From the NCBI GenBank assembly GCA_029891385.1, contig CM057231.1, forward strand, positions 23,343,300-23,407,299: DNA of 64,000 nucleotides. Direction: 5' to 3'. The position numbers and the translations under genes were made by a program. The notes under the pieces were generated by a model, which did not search any database, was not told the DNA's origin, and saw only the letters and a list, made by a program, of their open reading frames with translations. Positions 51,745-62,799 of the stretch are shown one piece after another; the first letter of the stretch is position 1, and the number at the start of each line of letters is the position of its first letter. This DNA is from Erythroxylum novogranatense. Lineage: Eukaryota > Streptophyta > Magnoliopsida > Malpighiales > Erythroxylaceae.

Positions 51745-52194
51745 TGACGTCATCTCCTTCTGGGTTTTCTTTATGATGATGTCATCTCCTTCTATTTTTT
51801 GTATCGTCTGTGCTTTCGTTTCCTCTGTGTTTTGTTTCTTCTGTGATGACATCATCTCCTTCTAGGTTTTCTTTGTGATGATGTCATCTCCTTCTATGTT
51901 TGGTTTCGTTTGTGTTTTAGCTATCGTCTATTTTTTGCTTCTTCCATGATGACATCATCTCCTTCTGGGTTTCTTTGTGATGACATCATCTCCTTCTGTG
52001 TTTTGTATCGTATATGTTTTGGATATCATCTGTTTTTTGCTTCTTCTGTGATGACGTCATCTCTTTCTAGGTTTTCTTTATGATGATGTCATCTCCTTCT
52101 GTGTTTTGTATCGTCCGTGTTTTGGCGATCGTCTGTGTTTTGTTTCTTCTATGATGACGTCATCTCCTTCTAGGTTTTTTTTGTGATGACGTCA
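51745..52194. promoter_or_regulatory. array of ten TGACGTCA-type palindromes (bZIP/CRE-like) in an LTR
   Basis: Exact TGACGTCA at 51745, 52052, 52155 and 52187. One-transition variants (TGATGTCA or TGACATCA) at 51777, 51847, 51879, 51950, 51981 and 52084, with further copies at 53002 and 53033. TGACGTCA is an established bZIP (TGA/C-box) target. Activity here is inferred. Spacing alternates about 30 and 70-105 bp within a larger repeat unit containing TCTCCTTCT and TTTTGTATCGTCTGTG. Confidence 0.75.
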
Positions 52195-52199
52195 TCTCT

Positions 52200-52960
52200 T
52201 TCTATGTTTTGTATCGTCTGTGTTTTCGTTCCTTCTGTGTTTTTGCTTTTGTCTTTTAGCTTCTTTTGCTTTTTCGTTTCTTCTGTGTTTTTGCTTATGC
52301 CTTTTAGCTTCTTCTGCCTTTTCGTTTCTTCTGTGTTTTTACTTCTGCCTTTTCGTTCCTTCTGTATTTTTGCTTATGCCTTTTCGCTTCTTCTGCCTTT
52401 TTATTCCTTTTGTGTTTTCGCTTCTGTCTTTTCACTTCTTCTGCCTTTTCGTTTCTTCTGTGTTTTTGCTTTTGCCTTTTTGTTTCTTCTGTCTTTTCGT
52501 TCCTTCTGTGTTTTTGCTTCTGCCTTTTCGTTTCTTCTATGTTTTTGCTTCTGCCTTTTCGCTTCTTCTGCCTTTTCGTTCCTTCTGCCTTTTCGTTCCT
52601 TTTGTGCTTTTGCTTCTGCCTTTTCGCTTCTTCTACCTTTTCATTCCTTTTGTGTTTTTGTTTCTGCCTTTTCACTTCTTCTGCCTTTTCGTTTCTTTCG
52701 AGCTTTTGCTTATGCTTTTTTGTTTCTTCTGTCTTTTCGTTTCTTCTGTGTTTTTGCTTCTTCATTTTTGTTTCTTCTGCGTTTTTGCTTATGCCTTTTC
52801 ATTTCTTTTGCTTTTTCGTTCATTCTGTGTTTTTGCTTCTTTTGCCTTTTCGTTCCTTCTGGGTTTTACTTCTGCCTTTTCGCTTCTTCTGCCTTTTTGT
52901 TTCTTCTGTCTTTTCGTTTCTTCTACCTTTTTCTTCTTCTGTCTTTTGCTATCTTCTGTG
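52200..52960. repeat. polypyrimidine minisatellite, TTCTGTGTTTTTGCTTCTGCC / TTTTCGCTTCTTCTGCC units
   Basis: Roughly 17-48-bp units of imperfect C/T-rich repeat, one strand nearly purine-free. A homologous array is at 58797-59460 in the 3' LTR remnant. Confidence 0.93.
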
Positions 52961-53393
52961 TTTTGCCGAAAAACTTTTTCTGCCTTTTGCTTCTTCTGTG
53001 ATGATGTCATCTTCTTATGTGTTTTGTTATGATGACATCATCTTCTTCTATGTTTTACTTCATCTTTGTTTTGTTTCTTCTACCTTCAGTTCCATTTTTA
53101 GTCCTTTTGAAGGTAGAATCAGAACTCAAAGTATTCCTCAAAGTGGTAAATTTTGAAACCCTCCTTGAAATCACTTTAATAGGATCCTAAATCGATATCT
53201 CAATTGACCGTTATGCTTAGTGTCTCAAGGCTAGTGCAAATGTTTAGAATTAACATCTGTTCGATAATAGTAAGTGTAAGTTGTTTTGAAGTTTTCTTGG
53301 TGAGGGCATGCCACCCTTGCGGGACACACGTCCTGATGTCACTTGGGACGTTGAGCTCGTGACCCTCAAGGGCGGGGTGTCCAACACTTATGG

Positions 53394-56300
53394 TGTTGGA
53401 CCCCGATCTCTAAATGGAATTTAGAAATATTAAAGAACTTGAATGAGTGTTTTAATGTATGTTTTGTGTATTAGATGAATTTTATATTTAAAGGAAATTG
53501 ATGAGAAAAAAAATTGATTCGTTTTGAGGGTTTTGACATTTGATTCATTTTGCTTAGGTTATGAAAGTTTAAGTGAATGGGCGAATGAAATGGAAGTAGA
53601 AAAGTAAAGAAAGAAAGTAAGAGAATGAGAAAAATTAAGAAAGTTGACTTTTTTATTTAAGCCAAATTTGAGCTGGAAACTTGTAGATTATGTCAAGAGC
53701 TTTCTGTAGCCATAAAGTTTGATATTTTTCGATATCGGGGGTGAGAGTTATGACCAGTCAAAGTTCGCTTGAAGTTTGACTTTTTGAGGAAAAAGTTGAC
53801 TTTTTGATTTAGACAAAATTCGAAAAAATGATCAACATGAAACTTGCAGCCTCTGTCGAGAGCTTTTTGTGGATATAAAGTTTGCTATTTTTCGACGTCG
53901 AGATTGAGAGATATGAATTTATGAAGATATGCTTTGTTTGAAAATGCTATTAAGTATAGATTTGTGTGTTCTATGCTTCGAGGCCACTCGTCGTATGGAT
54001 TTAGTTTGAATTAGAGTAAGTGGTATTCATGAAAGTTTTAGATGATGTTTTTATCTTTCCATTGATATAAAGTTTGCAATTTTTCGATATCGGGGCTAGG
54101 AGTTATGAGCGATTAAAAATTGGAAGTCGTTTAGGAAAAGCTGTTTTGGACAGAATCTTTGACTGAGTTTTCAACCTCTTTTGAGACCTAATTTGATTTT
54201 GAGTTCTTCAGGGAAGTTTTAGAGCTTCCTTTGATCTTTCTATTGACACTAAATTTGTCAAATTCCAAGTTCGGGATCGAGAGATATGATTTTGGAAAAG
54301 TTCAGTTTTGATGTTTCGTTACTTTGTTTTTTTATCCGATCCCTTTCATAATCTTTTGCTTATAATTCCTTCGTCCGACATCCGATTGATTTGATTCTCG
54401 AAGCGTTGGATTCCTAAGACAATTACGTTCATTTTTATCAAGAATTATGATTTTTTAGGAGATTAAATGGAAAGAGATTGATTGAACCAAAGTAAGAGAT
54501 TTGGTTATAGGTTATAAGTTGGATAATTTTCTGAACATAGTTCAGTATTTTGCAATTTTTGGGAGCTGTACAACTCCGATTGAGTTGATTCTTGAGGGAA
54601 AATAAAGTTAAGATATAGGGCTACAAATCATGTGAAGGGATCGAAATTTAATTTCATCCCTAAGATTGTTATTTTCTGGACTGAAGTTATGTTAATGTTC
54701 AGTTTCGAATTTTGTGCAGGTCAGTTAGTCATTCGGCCATAACTTCTTCGTTTTAGATCCGAATTGAGCGCCGTCAGTGGCGTTGGATTTGTAAGATCGA
54801 GAGGAACAATTTTTAAGAAGAAAGTTTGTCCAAATTATTTCGTTTATATACTTGAAAACAGGACGCAAGTAGTCAGTTTTTTCAAAATCCTGTGCAGGGG
54901 TATTTTGGGATTTCACTTAAAAGGAGGGGCATTATGGTCTTTTCCCCCCATTTTAATGACCTGGCATGAAACACATCTTGTGCTGCCGTTTGGAGGTCTG
55001 GAGAGTCACGAAATAAGTAGAAAAGAAGAGAAGAAAATAGAAGAAAAAAGAAGAAGAGAGGGAGAGAAGGAGTAGCCGTGAGAGGAGAAGAAGAAGAAGA
55101 AGAAGAAAGGAAGCTTGGTGCTTCGATTTTTATAGGGTTTTTGGGGGAATTTCGACCATGATTCAAGAAGAATGGAAGGAAGAAGATGAAAGCTTCATCT
55201 TAGAGCAAGAAAAATCGAAATTTGAGAAGATGAAGGTAAGAGATGAACCTTGATATTTGAGTTGTTCTTGAATCCTTGGTTTAGATCTATGGAAAATGTT
55301 ATGGGTTTGTTAATTCCATGATAAATTTAGGGAGATCTCATGTTAGATTGATTTAATTTTGATTATGAATGGGTTAGGGTTTTCGTCTTGAATTTGGAGA
55401 TTTTGGAATTTTGGAAGTGTATTGATTTAGAAAGTTTGGAATTATGATGAGTATGGGGTTTCTATAGTTCATTTTAGTCCTTATGTTTTTGTGATTTTGA
55501 AATTGGTGATTTTGGTTTAGGAACCTTTAGCTTGGATGAAGGAAAGAAGTAATGGAGGAATTGAAACTTTGGAAAAGTTTCTAGCAAGAAAATGAGGTGG
55601 GTATCATATTTATTTTTGGAATTATAAACTTTATATGTGTTCTTTGGAATTCAAGAAAGTGAAAGGGATTTTTTGTAAAGTCATTGTTTTGAATATTTTG
55701 ATGAAATTGAACAATTGTTTGTTCAACGTAGAAGAGAAATATTTGAAAATGGATAGTTTATATTTTTAGAATACGAATTTTTTGATTTCCAAATGCTTTT
55801 GAAATTGAATAGCAAATATTGTTTATGTTTGAATGTATTTATTTTTGAATCATAAGTTTTGTAGGAGTTTGAAAAAAAAAACAATCAAAATCAAGAATGA
55901 GAAATGTTTTGAAACAAATTATTGTTTATGTTGGGAAAAGCAAGAAGAGGATAAAAAGATTTGTAAATTGATGTTTTAGAAATAATTTGATAAATGATTC
56001 CAAAGAATTGACGAATTATGAAAAAAATTGTTGCATTTATTGAGTTTGGAAGTTTAATTAAAATTTTTTATTACTTTTGGTTTGACTTATCTAACGAAAT
56101 TAACAAAGTTTTTAAAGTAAATGTTTTTGTTTAATTGGAGATATTGCTAAAAGTGTTTGGTTAAGTGAATGAAAATGTATTGATTTTTGCATTATTTGAT
56201 TTTAAGTGATTTGATAAAATTTAAGAAGGAAAGTATCGACTTTTATTTATTTTCAAATGGGTTTAAAAATTTGTACAAGTCTTGAATGATTGATAAGTTA

Positions 56301-58767
56301 TGAAATGTTGTATTCTTTAATCTTGAAAATTGAGAAATTCTTTGGGTTTGAATTTACTCCTTTTGAAAGAAATTATGGTTTCCGAATATGTTTGAAAGTG
56401 TTTATACAATATTGGTTATGGAAAAGTTTTGAAAAAAAAAAGAGGACTTTTCAAATATTGTTAAAATGTCTTCTATAGAAAATGTTTGAACAACTTAGGA
56501 TTTCCGAATTCTCTCGGCATTGGTTACAAAATAGTGTTTATAAAAGTGTTTGAAAAGTTTACGATTTCCCGAACTTGTTTTAAAAAAAAATGTTTGACAA
56601 AGTTGTGTTTGAAATTGTTAGAAAATAAAGGTTACTTAAATGTTGAAAAAAACGATTTCCGAAAAGCGTTTGGAATTGTGTAGACATGTTGAGAGTTTTT
56701 GATTCCAAAAAAAATGCTTTTGAAATTGTTTAGAAAATATGGTTTAAGTATATGAGTGTTTGACAATTATGATTTTCGAAAGCTTTTGAAAGTGTTATAA
56801 AATGATTAACATATCGTTTATAAAAGTGCTTGATAATTATGATTTCCGATATATTGGGATTGATTGATAAAATACATTGCGATTTCCGATTGTTTTTTTT
56901 AATTGAAAATCTTGATTTCGAATGATCAATGATTTTACGGGTTATTAGTCATCATGTTTTGAATTTTATAAGGAATGGCTACCATGAGTGAAATCAATGT
57001 TATGAATGATTTGATGAGATTTGATGCGATTTTCGAGTTAAAATTGTTTTAATGATTTGATAAAGTATCAAAGGTGTGGCATACTTTGTTACGAATTGTG
57101 TGAATTGATTGAGGTTTTGATTGTCATGAAAGTGGTGATGGATTGTGATTATATTTTGTTTGTCGATGACAAATATATGGAGAATTGTAATATGCATGTA
57201 TGTGAGTTATGTGAAGTTTGAAAATCAAGCTTTTGAAATGTGCCTTCGGGCAATTTGATTTTTGATGTATGATATGTGTTATGTGGGTTTGGGTTAGGTC
57301 CCTTAAGTTGAGTCAGTGCACTGGTCTCGTGTTAAAAGCCTTCTCCCACGCTCATGAAGTGGCTTAGAGCTCAATTTGGACTCCCCTCCGTTCTGATCGC
57401 ATGAACATTATATGCGGAACGCGTGCGATTCGTTATGTTAGGACCTACTCAAACCATTTAATGTGTTATGTCTTTTGTGTTGGATGCCGCAGTATAACCC
57501 GCAAACACACGCCGCAGTATAACCTACAAACACCTACGGGTGGGGTGTGGGGTCCAACATCAAATCATTCTGTTATGTTATATGTTTTTTTGAATTTTGT
57601 TTATGTACGTGAAACTTCTTCGATGTGATGCATTCATATTTAAAATTGTGCATGATTTGTGAAAAGTTTGAGAATTTGAGAAATGAGAGTGATTTGTCAA
57701 TCATGAAATTTCGGAAACTGTTTATGAATGTTTTGAAATAAATGAAGATGTTGAGAATAATCTTAGAAAATGTTGATGAAGGTTTATGAATGTCTTGAAA
57801 AGTTTGAAAATGAGTTTTGAATAAAATTTCGAATGGGAAAGGTTTGAAAAGACAATTTTCGCTATGTTTCATTAATAAATATGTTACCCATTGAGAATGT
57901 TCAAGCTCACCCCCTTTCATCCCCATCTCCGTGTTTTGACGGAGATCGGATGAATCTGATCAAGACGTCGATTCCAAATTTATATGTTTTTGTAATTTGT
58001 ATATGGCTTGGAATGCCATTTATGCGTATGAAGTATTTAGTTCTTGATGTATTGAATTTATGTATGATTATGGATATGGGATTACGTAAGTAGATCATGG
58101 TAGTTTATATGAATATGAGTGGTTTGAATCGAATTATGAATTGGTAATTTGATTTTGAGATATGTGTAAATAAGGTTATTTATGATGATGGAATTGGATT
58201 GAGAATTATTGAAGTGTTAGGTAGATGTGTTCTCACGACATTAGGATGCCGAAGGAGGTCCGATGACTCTGTATGATTGGTTGAGATTATAGAAGTGTGT
58301 TTCGATTTACGTAAATTTTAGGTGTCAAAATACAATCAAGATCTTTGCCCGATTTTCAAGAAAATCGGGTTATGAAAAAGTTATAATAAGAATAAGAGTT
58401 TTAAGATGGGATTAAGATCCGCACGATTAAAAGTGAATTGAGCTTATGGAAATAAGGTTAGTGAGTTTGGAATGGTTAAATTTCCAAATGGGAAATTGTA
58501 TTGTTTTGAGTTGTAGGAGATTGATTAAAGAGAAAAGGAATGATTAAAAAATTTTTTTTGACCGGATTTGGAATGTCTTAGTGTTTCCAATGCGATCAGT
58601 TTGCTATGCTTCATGTTTGAAACGGATGTCGATGTTGGTTTCAGTTTGACTATTTCACTTGTCTTCGCTTTGTTATTTGTATTCCAATTCGTGACTTTCC
58701 GCACTTTGTTTCACTTTTCCGTTTCCGTTTTTCGGTTGGGATCCGGTTCCCGGATCGGGTCCCAACA
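53394..58767 (+). mobile_element. 5.4-kb solo LTR nested in the primer-binding region
   Basis: Starts TGTTGGACCCCGATC and ends CGGGTCCCAACA, with TATGG duplicated on both sides (53389-53393 and 58768-58772). Excising it rejoins the host element's CTTATGGTATCAGAG. Start and end match the reverse complement of the 1529-9866 LTRs, and blocks such as GGAAATTGATGAG and TTATGAAAGTTTAAGTGAAT align, so it is a longer member of that family. No second LTR or coding domain is present. Short frames inside (for example 54764-55075) are unsupported. Confidence 0.88.
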
Positions 58768-58796
58768 TATGGTATCAGAGATTTTGGGATCTTGCT

Positions 58797-59868
58797 TCTA
58801 TCTTTTCGTTTCTTTCGTGTTTTTGCTTGTCTTTTCGTTTCTTCTACCTTTCAGTTCCTTTTGTGTTTTTACTTCTGCCTTTTCGCTTCTTCAGCGTTTT
58901 TGTTCCTTTTGTGTTTTTGCTTCTTCATTTTTGCTTCTTCTGCCTTTTCGTTCCTTCTGTGTTTTTGTTTCTTCTACCTTTTTGTTCCTTCTATGTTTTT
59001 GCTTATGCCTTTTAGCTTCGTCTGCCTTTTCATTTCTTACGTGTTGTTGCTTCTGCCTTTTCGTTTCTTCTGCCTTTTCATTCCTTCTATATTTTTGCTT
59101 CTGCCTTTTCGTTGCTTCTGTGTTTTTGCTTCTTCCTTTTTTCTTCTTTTGCCTTTTCGTTTCTTCTATGTTTTTGCTTGTGCCTTTTCATTCCTTCCGT
59201 GTTTTTGCTTGTGCCTTTTCGCTTCTTTTGCCTTTTCATTTCTTCTGTGTTTTTGTTTCTGCCTTTTCGCTTCTTCTGCCTTTTCATTTCTTCTGTGTTT
59301 TTATTTCTGCCTTTTCATTTCTTTTATGTTTTTGCTTCTGCCCTTTTGTTTCTCCTGCCTTTTCGTTTCTTCTGTCTTTTTGTTTCTGCGTTTTCGTTTC
59401 TTTTGTCTTTTCTTTTCTTCTGCCTTTTTCTTCTTCTGTGTTTTGCTATCTTCTATGTTGTGCCGTCTCACTTCTTCTGTCTTTTACTTATTCTGCCTTT
59501 TGCTTCTTCTGTGATGACGTCATCTTCTTCTGTGTTTTACTTCGTCTATGTTTTGCTTTTTCTATCTTCAATTCCATTTTCAGTCCTTCTAAAGATAGAA
59601 TCAGATCTCGAAGTATTCGTCAAAGTGGTAAATTTTGAAGCCCTCCTTGAAATCGCTTTAATAGGATCCTAAACCGATATCTCAATTGAGTGTTATGCTT
59701 AGTGTCCCAAGGCTGGTGCAAATGTTTAGAATTAACATTTGTTCGATAATAGTAAGTGTAAATTGTTTTGAAGTTTTCTTGGTGAGGGCATGCCACCCTT
59801 GCGGGACACACGTCCAGATGTCACTTGGGACGTCAGGCTCGTGACCCTCAAGGGCGAGGTGTCCAACA
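58797..59868 (+). repeat. partial 3' LTR of the 49939-59868 element
   Basis: Carries the polypyrimidine minisatellite, one exact TGACGTCA (59515-59522), and ~330 bp near-identical to 53060-53386 through GGCATGCCACCCTTGCGGGA to GTGTCCAACA. Its first ~2.3 kb are missing. Confidence 0.88.
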
Positions 59869-59873
59869 TCAAT

Positions 59874-60604
59874 TATCCTTCATTTCAAGAAAGATTAGAA
59901 GGATGTGGAAAAAGAAAACGAAAGGAAATAAGATTTTTCCTTAAGAAGAATAGCAAAGAAGAAAACATCTATCAGCTGTTGTGAATGCAACAAACTAGGT
60001 CATTACAAGTCAGAATGTCCATTGTTCAAAAGAAAGCAAAAGAAAATTAAAATAAAAAATAAAAAGAGCATGATGGACATATGGGAAGACTTGGATTCAT
60101 CCAAATTTGATTCCGATTCAGCAGCATCAGAATAAACAAAAATATGCTTGGTAGTTGAAGAAGAATGCAACGATGAGGTAACTTCTAACCTTAATGATCT
60201 TCAAGAAGCATACTCAAAATTATTAGAAGATTTACATACTATTATAGAGAAATATAGAATTATGAAAAAGAAATTCACGGAAAGCTTGAAGAATAGGCAC
60301 GTGTTAGAGAAAGAAAATGTCTGTCTTAAGAAACAAGTAGACGATATGAGAAAGAAAGTAACTGTAGATAGATATGAAGAAATTAATCAACTAAAACAAA
60401 GGATTAATAGTCTTTCAACAGATTTATCAACATTTACTGATAGTACGAAAAGGATGAATGAGATGATTGGAAGATATAGACATCCAAAGGATAAGAGTGC
60501 TTTAGGATTTACTAATAATAATGTTCATTATAATAAGAACTGTGTTTCTAGTAGAAAGAATAAGAAACAATATTCTTATGGGTACCTAAGAAAGATATAA
60601 TATA
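59874..60604 (+). pseudogene. copia-1 gag, 3' part: CCHC zinc knuckle and coiled coil
   Basis: Resumes the copia-1 gag interrupted at 49938. The zinc knuckle CCECNKLGHYKSEC (about 59988-60029) has the full CX2CX4HX4C set. After an acidic stretch and a stop near 60133, 60148-60600 encodes a 150-residue charged segment with heptad-like Leu/Ile/Lys spacing (LQEAYSKLLEDLHTIIEKYR), predicted coiled coil. Such a coiled coil after the knuckle is typical of long-gag copia lineages such as SIRE/Maximus; the lineage call is inferred. Interrupted by the LTR at 60605. Confidence 0.85.
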
Positions 60605-61558
60605 TGTTAGACCCTAAAATTTTTTTTCTTTAAAGTATGCATGATTTAAAATAATTTTGGATTTTTGATAGATTTAATTTTGGAACTATACTTAGGTCAA
60701 GGTTAGTAGGATTTGTTGAATTGGTAAGTGGAAATTAAAGTGTTAATATAATACGGATGTTCAAGGACATTTTTGGGAGATCACTTTAGCATAAAAAAAC
60801 ATAAGTTATAATTAAGGGTAAGATGGACTTTTTGGGCTCATTAAGGGTAGGAATGTGTTGTTTTGCTTATAAAGAGGAGAAAAACGTGAATTAAAGAGGG
60901 AGAGGAGTGAGAAAATAAAATTAAGAGAGAGAAGAGAAATCAAATTTGTTAAGGGAACCAAGGAAATCTTAACCAAGAGCAAGGGGAAAGGCAAGCTTAA
61001 CTTGATTTTCGCGAGCTATTTAGGTGGGTACTGTATTTATAGTTATTGTGTGATTGGACAAATTCTTGCCTATGTGTGGATATATGTTAAACTGTTCGAA
61101 ATTGAATTGAAGAAAATACGTGATGATTTTTTTTATTTTTTCATACTGTGGTAGAAGTATGATTTGTGATATAAATAAATTGTGTTTTTTATCAATGTTA
61201 TGCCTTGATATTTTTCATGGCATTTTGTATAAATGAAAAGTACCAAAACATTTGATAAAATGATTTGAGCAAGTTTATGTGCTTCTGTTTGGGCTAGAGT
61301 GGAACCATTCTGTTCGTCACATGCACGTTGACAAGAGCCTTCTCCCGGCTACCCACTTGTGGCATATAAGCTCTGAAAAATGGACTCATTTTGTTCATGG
61401 GGTAAACTTCGGTTTCTTCATTTTGTTTCATGGAACCCTCGAGCCATTTGTTGTGCATTACATTTTAAATTGTCAACTATGAAGCATATTGAGTGTTATG
61501 TGTTATGAGCTAAATTTGATAAATGTTTATATTGCTTGAATGAAGTATAAATGCTAGA

Positions 61559-61596
<38 letters not shown>

Positions 61597-61686
61597 GCTT
61601 GACTTTGGTTGATTGCCAATGGCTATGAATATATTAGCCACTGAGCTGTGTAGCTCACCCCACAACTCCTTCCTCAGGGGCAGAAC
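60605..61686 (+). mobile_element. 5' portion of another LTR, interrupted by copia-2
   Basis: Starts TGTTAGACCCTAAAATTT inside copia-1 and aligns loosely with the first ~1.3 kb of the 49939 LTR, including a GGGAGATC block and the closing GTAGCTCACCCC zone. Broken at 61687 by copia-2 (AGAAC before the insertion). Its other end is beyond the window. Contains a (TA)n run at 61564-61591. Confidence 0.65.
61564..61591. repeat. (TA)n microsatellite
   Basis: About 14 uninterrupted TA units. Confidence 0.95.
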
Positions 61687-62728
61687 TGTTAAGTTAAAAT
61701 GACTTTACTTAGATATAATTTTGATGTATAACAAAGAGAAAAATAAAAGAAGAAATAAACAGACGCAGACGCACAATCAGACGAAGACGAAGAACGCAAA
61801 AGAGAAATATAGACGCAGACGGAGACACCGTAGTAATACAGATGAAGCAACACAGACAAAGCAATACAGACAAAGAAATAGAGACAAAGCAATACAGACG
61901 AAGCAATACAGACGAAGCAATACAGACGAAGCAATACAGACGAAGCAACGTAGACGCACAATAAGACACAGACGAAGACGCAATAATGAAACAGACGAAG
62001 AAGCGAATAGTATAACAGAAGAAGACGCGAATAGAAAAGCAGACGCAGAAGAAGAATTGAGAAGCAGACGCAAGAGTCAGTTCGGGTTAGTTACAGAACT
62101 CAACTGATTAACCGTTTTTGTTAAAGAAACAAGATTCAAGAAACAAGATTCAAGAAGCAGTTGGAGACGAAGGCTATAAATACAAGTCGAAGTCGAAGAT
62201 TGCAAAGTTAGTTGAAAAATTGCATAATTGAAAATTAACAGATTTACATCTACGTGATCGTAAAAGCATTCTGTGCAAAATAGCCGAGAGCTATTTTTAC
62301 TGTAACAAGTGTTCAAACACTTATCTGTGAGAAAGTAGTGCAGATAGCCTGCAGAGGCTAAGCGTGAAAGAATACTGATTGTAGAGACCTGAAGAGGCTC
62401 GTAAAGAATACTTGTAAAAGTTGAAGAGATAGTGAAATCTCAGAAAGAATTCTGAGGACTGGATGTAGCCCACAGTTTAGGGTGAACCAGGATAAATCGC
62501 TATGTCAACTACTCTTACTCTATATCTCTTTTAGATTTAAGTGTTATCATTACTTAATTCGTATACAAAGTATTCAAAGTTTTGATTAATTAGAATCTAT
62601 CGGATGTTCTGTAAAAGAATATTATTTCTAACAAATCGTTTTTTGAAAGATTACCAAAAAAGGGAATACACAATTCAACCCCCCTTCTCGTGCATTCTTA
62701 TATCGTTTTTCTCAGTATTGTATTAACG
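61687..62728 (+). repeat. 5' LTR of copia-2
   Basis: 1042 bp from TGTTAAGTTAAAATG to GTATTAACG (expected ACA), with primer site TGGTATCAGAGC starting at 62745. Carries a 14-bp minisatellite ACAGACGAAGCAAT (about 61840-61950) and ends with the same CTTCAATTGGTATC junction as copia-1. Confidence 0.85.
61840..61950. repeat. 14-bp minisatellite ACAGACGAAGCAAT in copia-2 LTR
   Basis: Near-perfect tandem units within a longer GACGAAG-rich zone (61755-62070). It is purine-rich on the plus strand, so open frames such as 61721-62107 are artefacts. Confidence 0.9.
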
Positions 62729-62744
62729 TGTGATTCACTTCAAT

Positions 62745-62756
62745 TGGTATCAGAGC
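62745..62756 (+). promoter_or_regulatory. primer-binding site of copia-2 (initiator Met tRNA type)
   Basis: TGGTATCAGAGC is an exact match to the canonical plant initiator-Met tRNA primer site; 16 nt after the LTR end, as in copia-1. Confidence 0.88.
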
Positions 62757-62799
62757 GAGGTATCCAAGGATCACTTTAGCAAAGTGTGGATCAAAGATA

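Larger units (their letters stand above)
49939..53386 (+). repeat. 5' LTR (3.4 kb) with bZIP-motif array and polypyrimidine minisatellite
   Basis: Holds two striking tandem arrays: TGACGTCA-type motifs at 51745-52194, with two more at 53002-53040, and a TTTTCGCTTCTTCTGCC-type minisatellite (52200-52960). Long open frames in all three plus frames and one minus frame come from this stop-free repeat and are not genes. Confidence 0.88.
49939..59868 (+). mobile_element. gypsy-type LTR element inserted in copia-1 gag, internal region lost
   Basis: 5' LTR 49939-53386 (TGTTGGCCC...GTGTCCAACA), then CTTATGGTATCAGAG, an initiator-Met primer site, which is split by the nested LTR 53394-58767. After only ~25 bp of internal sequence, a partial 3' LTR (about 58797-59868) ends GTGTCCAACA. 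TGAAT and TCAAT at the outer edges (49934-49938, 59869-59873) differ by one base. A deletion from just past the primer site into the 3' LTR explains the missing gag-pol. Gypsy affiliation is inferred from LTR length and similarity to neighbours; no coding region remains to test it. Confidence 0.82.

Noticed and set aside
52304..52765. Minus-strand Lys/Glu/Arg-rich 153-residue frame as a coiled-coil gene
   Set aside because: Complement of the polypyrimidine minisatellite; no start context or independent similarity.
52183..53156. Long plus-strand frames (up to 272 residues) as membrane protein genes
   Set aside because: They overlap in all three frames, consist of low-complexity repeat translation and lie inside an LTR; a similar set recurs at 58568-59672.
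60148..60600. Independent coiled-coil host gene
   Set aside because: Continues copia-1 gag directly after the zinc knuckle and has the counterpart in copia-2 at the window end.
61687..62728. 3' LTR of copia-1
   Set aside because: It is followed by a primer-binding site and a fresh gag start, so it is the 5' LTR of a second element.
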